NCBI GenBank assembly: GCA_002751075.1
Contig: NAOQ01000934.1
Span: forward strand, 9,084 to 21,593
Length of the DNA: 12,510 bases
Source: Ichthyophonus hoferi
Taxonomy: Eukaryota; Opisthokonta; Ichthyosporea; Ichthyophonida; Ichthyophonidae
Direction of reading: 5' to 3'
Shown one piece after another: positions 10,201 to 12,510 of the stretch. The notes beneath the pieces are model-generated. The model searched no databases. It was given only the letters and a program-made list of their open reading frames with translations, and had not been told where the DNA came from. Positions within the stretch are counted from its first letter, which is position 1. The number at the start of each line of letters is the position of its first letter. Position numbers and translations under genes: made by a program.

Positions 10201-11985
10201 GGGTGCTGTATATACAGACCATGTATGTTAATATTACAATAACCACCAATGAGCTATTATAAGGCATATAATTAATTATTATAAACATAAAGGTGAACGG
10301 TGCAGTGCAGTGTAGCAAGTGCTATTGCTTGAATAGTCCAGTCTATACTCTACAACACAAAACATACATATCTAATATATAGAATAGCGATTATAAAGTT
10401 TCATCAATTAAAGATCAACAGATTTATGGCTCATCATTGGTGTAACTAAGATCTCGGGTATTTAATCTACTATGATGGTATATAGGGTAGATATTTGATT
10501 GGCAGAATGTATAAAGTAGAGATGGCATAGACAATATGAGCCCATCAAAATGGGCCATCAATATAATGTCTGTGTAAGTACCAATGATCTTGCACCTCTA
10601 CCAAAGCATACTATATATATACAACCATAGCAAACAAAACCATAAACAACACCATAAAACACAACCCAAGAGCAAGCAAGTATACGCAATACAAGCTAGT
10701 ATAGAAGATATTTATCTCTCTGTTTCCTTACCTGTACATCTATCTCCTTAATCATAGTGGCTGCATCATTGGTAACAAAGAGTCTACCCAAGTGGTTGAT
10801 AATCATCTTGTTCATACCTGATTAAGCGCCAATAAAAATAAATATTAATATGTAAGTTCCAGGGATTGGTCGAATAAAATTTAAATGTAGGTAGAGATTG
10901 GTGGGTGGTTATATATATAAGGCCTTATGACTGTATAGGTAAACCAGATTGACCCCAGACCCTTCTTATGCCGCACTGTACTATACCAATCTAATATCTA
11001 CAAACCTACTTACATATAATATAGTATAGGATTACACATATACAATATATCTATATGTATAATTACATTACCAATAACAAAACACACCTCTGACAACGTA
11101 ATAACTAGCCCGCCCCACCATTAAAAAGATATAGTGCGAAATGCATAGAAAGCCACAATAACAAAGAAAAATATTGATGAATTTAACAAAAAAAACGATC
11201 AGCATTTATATAGCATTCTACTTTAAAAGACCCAATGAAAACCTTGAAATAAAATTAAACATATAAAAAGGGGAAATAACAGCTTACCATTAGGTCCCAG
11301 AGAGGTACGGATGATCTGAGTCAGCTCTTTGCAGGCGGCGATGTTACGATACACAGCTTCCTCCAGACCAGAGTAAGACTATAGATGAAGCCAGTGTCAG
11401 CAAGGTAGAGATATAGATAGCAGGAGAGAGTAAGTACAGAGGGAATAAACAAAGAGTGAGTTTGTATAACAATTGAGTTAAGCAAGATAAGAATTACAAT
11501 AAATTGTTTATGAATATGTATATTATATATATATCCATTGATAATGCCCTTATACAAAGGCCCTGGATGAGAGATGAAAGTGAAAAGGGACGTAATGAGA
11601 GAGAGGAAAAGAGTAATGATAAGGGGGACAAGCAATGACTTTGAAAAAACATGTAGAGAAAGGAAGAGGAATAGAAGCGTAAAGTAAAACAGTTGTCATG
11701 CTGCAAAAGAAAACATTAAATGTAGCACAAACCACCTTCTGTTACATAAATAAAGCTAACTGCAAGCCAAGACAGAAAAAGACAAGGAGTTATGTTACTG
11801 GTATGTTGTGTTTACTAATAACTCTCCCACAATAGAAGTTTTCAATGAAGTTACAAGGTATGAGGTCAAATCCTTCATAGATTCCTTTAAACATGTACGC
11901 ATACACAACATCCACATATATATACCTTAGCGCCGTCTTTCATCATAGCGGACATACCCCCAGACTGGGGCATTCTCATAGCCAT
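4080..11985 (-). CDS. CCT8: T-complex protein 1 subunit theta (CCT8), complete, 18 coding exons
   Basis: CCT theta is one of eight paralogous ATPase subunits of the cytosolic CCT/TRiC double ring, which folds actin, tubulin and other proteins. Coding exons, in order: 11926-11985, 11288-11378, 10732-10817, 10101-10205, 9652-9742, 9413-9495, 8979-9041, 8369-8555, 8058-8128, 7682-7772, 7250-7332, 6874-6961, 6287-6402, 6029-6100, 5512-5604, 5082-5153, 4731-4793, 4080-4205. Their sum is 1641 nt, giving 546 residues plus TGA, and every intron is GT-AG with matching phase. Group II chaperonin motifs appear in order: LGPNG (47-51), TNDAAT (66-71), a GDGT-type motif read as GDAT (98-101), VRGATEN (378-384), the likely catalytic Asp in ERAIDDAVN (390-398), PGAGAAE (411-417) and VDQII (522-526). 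Theta identity rests on the FNVDNIRVVKILGSG stretch, the HWAIKLATHAV stretch and the MAKPSGGPK tail. Equatorial, intermediate and apical domains are all present. The start has A at -3 and G at +4. The change of GDGT to GDAT is unusual. Confidence 0.97.
4731..4793 (-). CDS. CCT8: CCT8 exon 17 (residues 485-505)
   Basis: This 63-nt exon encodes GDGVAMIDTAEAKILDLLRG plus K, the least conserved part of the C-terminal half. Its placement is fixed by continuity into HWAIKL of the last exon and by equal length with human. Donor GTGTGT is unusual but usable. Confidence 0.9.
5082..5153 (-). CDS. CCT8: CCT8 exon 16 (residues 461-484)
   Basis: It encodes ATELVSKLYAAHQAGKTSMG followed by FDIE, aligned with human NEVISKLYSVHQEGNKNVGLDIE. 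Both ends are phase 0; donor GTATGT. Confidence 0.94.
5372..5391. repeat. 10-bp tandem duplication in CCT8 intron 15
   Basis: ACAATAGAAC is present twice in tandem (5372-5381 and 5382-5391) without change. It looks like a slippage product with no evident role. Confidence 0.75.
5512..5604 (-). CDS. CCT8: CCT8 exon 15 (residues 430-460)
   Basis: It encodes TCPGLDQYAIKNYGRAFEVV and PRVLATNAGVD, matching human TCPGLEQYAIKKFAEAFEAI and PRALAENSG. Both ends are phase 0; consensus donor GTAAGT. Confidence 0.96.
6029..6100 (-). CDS. CCT8: CCT8 exon 14 (residues 406-429)
   Basis: It encodes DPRFVPGAGAAELELARQVH followed by AYGE. This is the equatorial VPGGGATEIEL motif, with GAGAAE in place of GGGATE. 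Both ends are phase 0; consensus donor GTAAGT. Confidence 0.95.
6287..6402 (-). CDS. CCT8: CCT8 exon 13 (residues 367-405)
   Basis: It completes Asp367 and encodes AEDSQVATILVRGATENTMD, then DVERAIDDAVNVYKQICN. It covers the return from the apical to the intermediate domain and the likely catalytic aspartate (Asp395 by alignment with thermosome HDA). Donor GTAATT, phase 0. Confidence 0.95.
6874..6961 (-). CDS. CCT8: CCT8 exon 12 (residues 338-366 and part of 367)
   Basis: It encodes GPPMAEEIGYCDEVRVVEMG and on to LTVFDQ, matching human PPVLEEMGHCDSVYLSEVGD. The last base begins Asp367. The donor GTACTG is weak, but the reading frame and alignment length fit. Confidence 0.94.
7250..7332 (-). 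CDS. CCT8: CCT8 exon 11 (residues 310-337)
   Basis: It completes Asn310 and encodes LMVVRVQSKFDLRRLCKAIG and on to ALARM, aligned with human SKWDLRRLCKTVGATALPR. The acceptor is GTTAG and the donor GTACGT. Confidence 0.94.
7682..7772 (-). CDS. CCT8: CCT8 exon 10 (residues 280-309 and part of 310)
   Basis: It encodes QIKAVAETGVNVVVSGSTIG and on to NFCNKY. ETGVNVVVSG matches human DTGANVVVTG, a conserved apical strand. It ends one base into Asn310; donor GTATGT. Confidence 0.95.
8058..8128 (-). CDS. CCT8: CCT8 exon 9 (residues 256-279)
   Basis: It completes Gly256 and encodes TVLIKNAQELLNFSNEEEV and on to ILEQ, aligned with human TVLIKTAEELMNFSKGEE of the apical domain. It ends in phase 0 at CAG before the non-consensus donor GTTGGT, which alignment with the next exon supports. 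Confidence 0.92.
8369..8555 (-). CDS. CCT8: CCT8 exon 8 (residues 194-255 and part of 256), apical domain
   Basis: This is the longest exon. It runs from NPKNFNVDNIRVVKILGSG through WIKGMVFQRAGEG and VAVFACPLDTARTETK. It covers the theta-specific entry to the apical, substrate-contacting domain. It ends one base into Gly256; donor GTATGT. Confidence 0.96.
8926..8960. repeat. 9-bp inverted repeat in CCT8 intron 7
   Basis: TGATTGGTT at 8926-8934 and its exact reverse complement AACCAATCA at 8952-8960 enclose 17 bases. In the transcript this could form a hairpin starting 18 bases after the exon 7 donor. Confidence 0.7.
8979..9041 (-). CDS. CCT8: CCT8 exon 7 (residues 173-193)
   Basis: This 63-nt exon encodes QGYEDILTNAISEACISVCP plus K. 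It has the same length as the human stretch after SKQ, which fixes the acceptor at CCACAG rather than four bases later. Both ends are phase 0; donor GTAAGA. Confidence 0.92.
9054..9073. repeat. 6-bp hairpin in CCT8 intron 6 next to the exon 7 acceptor
   Basis: ATTGGT (9054-9059) and ACCAAT (9068-9073) can pair around an 8-base loop. The hairpin ends 12 bases before the exon 7 acceptor, and it shares its ATTGGT core with the intron 7 inverted repeat. Confidence 0.5.
9360..9403. repeat. GAGAGG hexamer microsatellite in CCT8 intron 6
   Basis: It is a run of GAGAGG units interrupted by plain GA repeats. On the transcribed strand it reads as a CU-rich tract starting nine bases after the weak donor GTATCT of exon 6. 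Confidence 0.85.
9413..9495 (-). CDS. CCT8: CCT8 exon 6 (residues 145-172)
   Basis: It completes Ser145 and encodes LEVLKIADPRDQKVVAENLR followed by PVISSKQ. ISSKQ aligns with human IMSKQ, at the passage into the intermediate domain. The donor GTATCT is weak and is followed closely by a CT-rich repeat. Confidence 0.92.
9609..9636. repeat. Perfect 14-bp tandem duplication in CCT8 intron 5
   Basis: ATGCAAGCAGTACA is repeated twice head to tail without a change (9609-9622 and 9623-9636). It lies 15-42 bases into the short (156 nt) intron 5, after the exon 5 donor. Confidence 0.9.
9652..9742 (-). CDS. CCT8: CCT8 exon 5 (residues 115-144 and part of 145)
   Basis: It encodes AEPLLRMGLHPSEVIMGFEK and on to LTVLD, matching the human LLRIGLSVSEVISGYE region of the equatorial domain. 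It ends one base into serine codon 145 before the consensus donor GTAAGT. Confidence 0.94.
9911..9945. repeat. Purine-rich poly(A)-like tract in CCT8 intron 4
   Basis: It is a long run of A broken by single G residues. In the transcript it becomes a U-rich tract in mid-intron. It is not next to the acceptor, so it is probably simple sequence. Confidence 0.7.
10101..10205 (-). CDS. CCT8: CCT8 exon 4 (residues 80-114)
   Basis: It begins HPAAKILVFATQQQEQEVGD and ends AGEFLEQ. It carries the ATPase GDGT-type motif, here GDAT at residues 98-101; the alanine codon GCC is at 10143-10145. The aspartate is kept. Both ends are phase 0; donor GTAGGA. Confidence 0.95.
10732..10817 (-). CDS. CCT8: CCT8 exon 3 (residues 51-79)
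   Basis: It completes Gly51 and encodes MNKMIINHLGRLFVTNDAAT and on to EIDVQ, very close to the human theta equivalent. TNDAAT is a conserved equatorial nucleotide-pocket motif. Donor GTAAGG, phase 0. Confidence 0.95.
11288..11378 (-). CDS. CCT8: CCT8 exon 2 (residues 21-50 and part of 51)
   Basis: It encodes SYSGLEEAVYRN and onwards to LGPN, the first equatorial helices and the start of the nucleotide-binding GPNG motif. The last base begins the split glycine codon 51, which is completed in the next exon. The acceptor is TATAG and the donor GTAAGC. Confidence 0.94.
11926..11985 (-). CDS. CCT8: CCT8 exon 1 (residues 1-20)
   Basis: It encodes the N-terminal tail MAMRMPQSGGMSAMMKDGAK, which aligns with the human tail ending in LKEGAK. 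It ends in phase 0 before donor GTATAT. Two further in-frame ATGs (codons 3 and 5) follow, but the first has the better context (A at -3, G at +4) and starts with MA as in human CCT8. Confidence 0.92.
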
Positions 11986-12004
11986 AGTTGATACTTAGTA
12001 TAAT

Positions 12005-12021
12005 AAAAGGGAGGGGGAGAG
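12005..12021 (-). promoter_or_regulatory. Pyrimidine tract: TOP-like start or 5' UTR splice tract
   Basis: On the minus strand 17 pyrimidines in a row lie 20-36 bases upstream of the CCT8 ATG. The tract starts with C, and the TA run lies 22-39 bases further upstream, so transcription could start here with a 5'-TOP-like leader of about 36 nt. Alternatively it is the polypyrimidine tract of a 5' UTR intron ending at the AAG just before the ATG (11995-11993). Confidence 0.4.
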
Positions 12022-12042
12022 CTAAATGTATATGAATATATG

Positions 12043-12060
12043 TATATATATATATATATA
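12043..12060 (-). promoter_or_regulatory. TA run, possible TATA element of CCT8
   Basis: Nine TA dinucleotides lie 58-75 bases upstream of the ATG and 22-39 bases upstream of the pyrimidine tract. The position suits a TATA box, but TA microsatellites are common throughout this window, so the match may be chance. Confidence 0.35.
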
Positions 12061-12153
12061 CTATAATAGGTATTGCTATAACCTGACTCCGCACAACAAC
12101 TGGTAACCAAGATGCCAGTGTAAATGGTAAGTACTGCGCGTGTTTTAATGAAA

Positions 12154-12432
12154 TTTGGCGCTATTATGACGTCATCATGACGTCATGGTTTTACACACGT
12201 GGCTGGGATTGTATGCATTTAGATATTAAATTACAGTATAATCAGGATGACGTCATATTTGAGAACTACCAACATCATATAGGACAAATCGATTGGTTCA
12301 TCGCTTTATCGAGTAGAATTGGCGCGCGAAAAATGAATTGTTGTATTAATAAATTTGCAAAGATGACTAGACACGCGTTATCCAAATTTGGTGATTAGTC
12401 TGTGAATATGACTCTAAGCCATATTTTGGCGC
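12154..12432. promoter_or_regulatory. E2F-like and CCAAT-like motifs around the CREs
   Basis: TTTGGCGC at 12154-12161 and 12425-12432, and GCGCGAAA (reverse of TTTCGCGC) at 12324-12331, fit the E2F consensus TTTSSCGC. ATTGG, the reverse of CCAAT, occurs at 12292-12296, 12318-12322 and 12455-12459. Such motifs are typical of broad or bidirectional promoters, but each is short and unproven here. Confidence 0.45.
12166..12256. promoter_or_regulatory. Cluster of three identical CRE/ATF palindromes
   Basis: The 10-bp palindrome ATGACGTCAT occurs at 12166-12175, 12177-12186 and 12247-12256. TGACGTCA is the full consensus site for CREB/ATF bZIP dimers. The first two are 11 bases apart, about one helical turn, so dimers would sit on the same face. 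The cluster is about 180 bases upstream of the CCT8 ATG and is likely part of its promoter or of a shared divergent promoter. Confidence 0.75.
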
Positions 12433-12510
12433 ATAAAATTATTTAGTAAATGCGATTGGCGTTTAATAACTTAATAGAATTATATTCGGTACATATATAT
12501 ATATAGTTCT
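12257..12510. other. Upstream flank of CCT8, no gene identified
   Basis: The sequence is somewhat richer in CpG and GCGC than the introns, then becomes AT-rich and ends in a TA run. A plus-strand frame (12177-12398, 73 codons) starts inside a CRE and resembles no family. A divergent gene may begin beyond the window. Confidence 0.4.

Noticed and set aside
10386-10445. Possible C/D-box snoRNA in CCT8 intron 3 (ATGATGA near 10433 and TGATGA near 10402, minus strand)
   Set aside because: No CUGA D or D' box at suitable spacing and no terminal stem could be found. Scanning the other introns by eye also gave no snoRNA.
12177-12398. Plus-strand open frame of 73 codons upstream of CCT8
   Set aside because: Its ATG lies inside a CRE palindrome, the protein resembles no family, and the region looks like promoter sequence.
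1-12510. Transposon, retroelement or virus-like coding regions
   Set aside because: No reverse transcriptase, integrase, transposase or capsid-like motifs were seen in any frame, and no long terminal repeats.

Overview
The window is AT-rich nuclear DNA from a eukaryote. It holds one complete protein gene and one tRNA gene. The protein gene is CCT8, the theta subunit of the cytosolic chaperonin CCT/TRiC. It lies on the minus strand from 11985 (ATG) to 4080 (end of stop) and is split into 18 coding exons. Joining them at GT-AG sites gives 1641 nt and an uninterrupted 546-residue protein, close to the 548 residues I recall for human CCT8. The gene style (17 introns of about 156-547 nt, many TA microsatellites) and the metazoan-like protein suggest an animal with a fairly compact genome. 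An early-branching lineage such as a sponge is possible, but that is a guess from style.

Layout: 1-842 is AT-rich with no recognised gene. 843-915 (minus) is tRNA-Arg with anticodon CCT, complete with A and B boxes and a T-run terminator. 916-4007 is about 3 kb of intergenic DNA with no convincing gene; it holds a 10-bp inverted repeat (1086-1177) and a sharply GC-rich island (about 2455-2522). Two AATAAA signals (4061-4066 and 4008-4013) follow the CCT8 stop. 4080-11985 is CCT8. 11986-12510 is its upstream region: a TA run and a pyrimidine tract placed like a core promoter, then a cluster of three identical CRE/ATF palindromes with E2F-like and CCAAT-like motifs.

The two genes are not functionally linked. 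One supplies a chaperonin subunit that folds actin, tubulin and other substrates in the eight-subunit CCT ring; the other supplies a tRNA that reads AGG codons. I found no mobile-element gene, virus-like element, CRISPR array or evidence of a new multi-gene system. The points most worth checking are the CRE cluster, the GDGT-to-GDAT change in the nucleotide-binding motif of CCT8, the possible TOP-like transcription start, and several intronic repeats placed next to splice sites.
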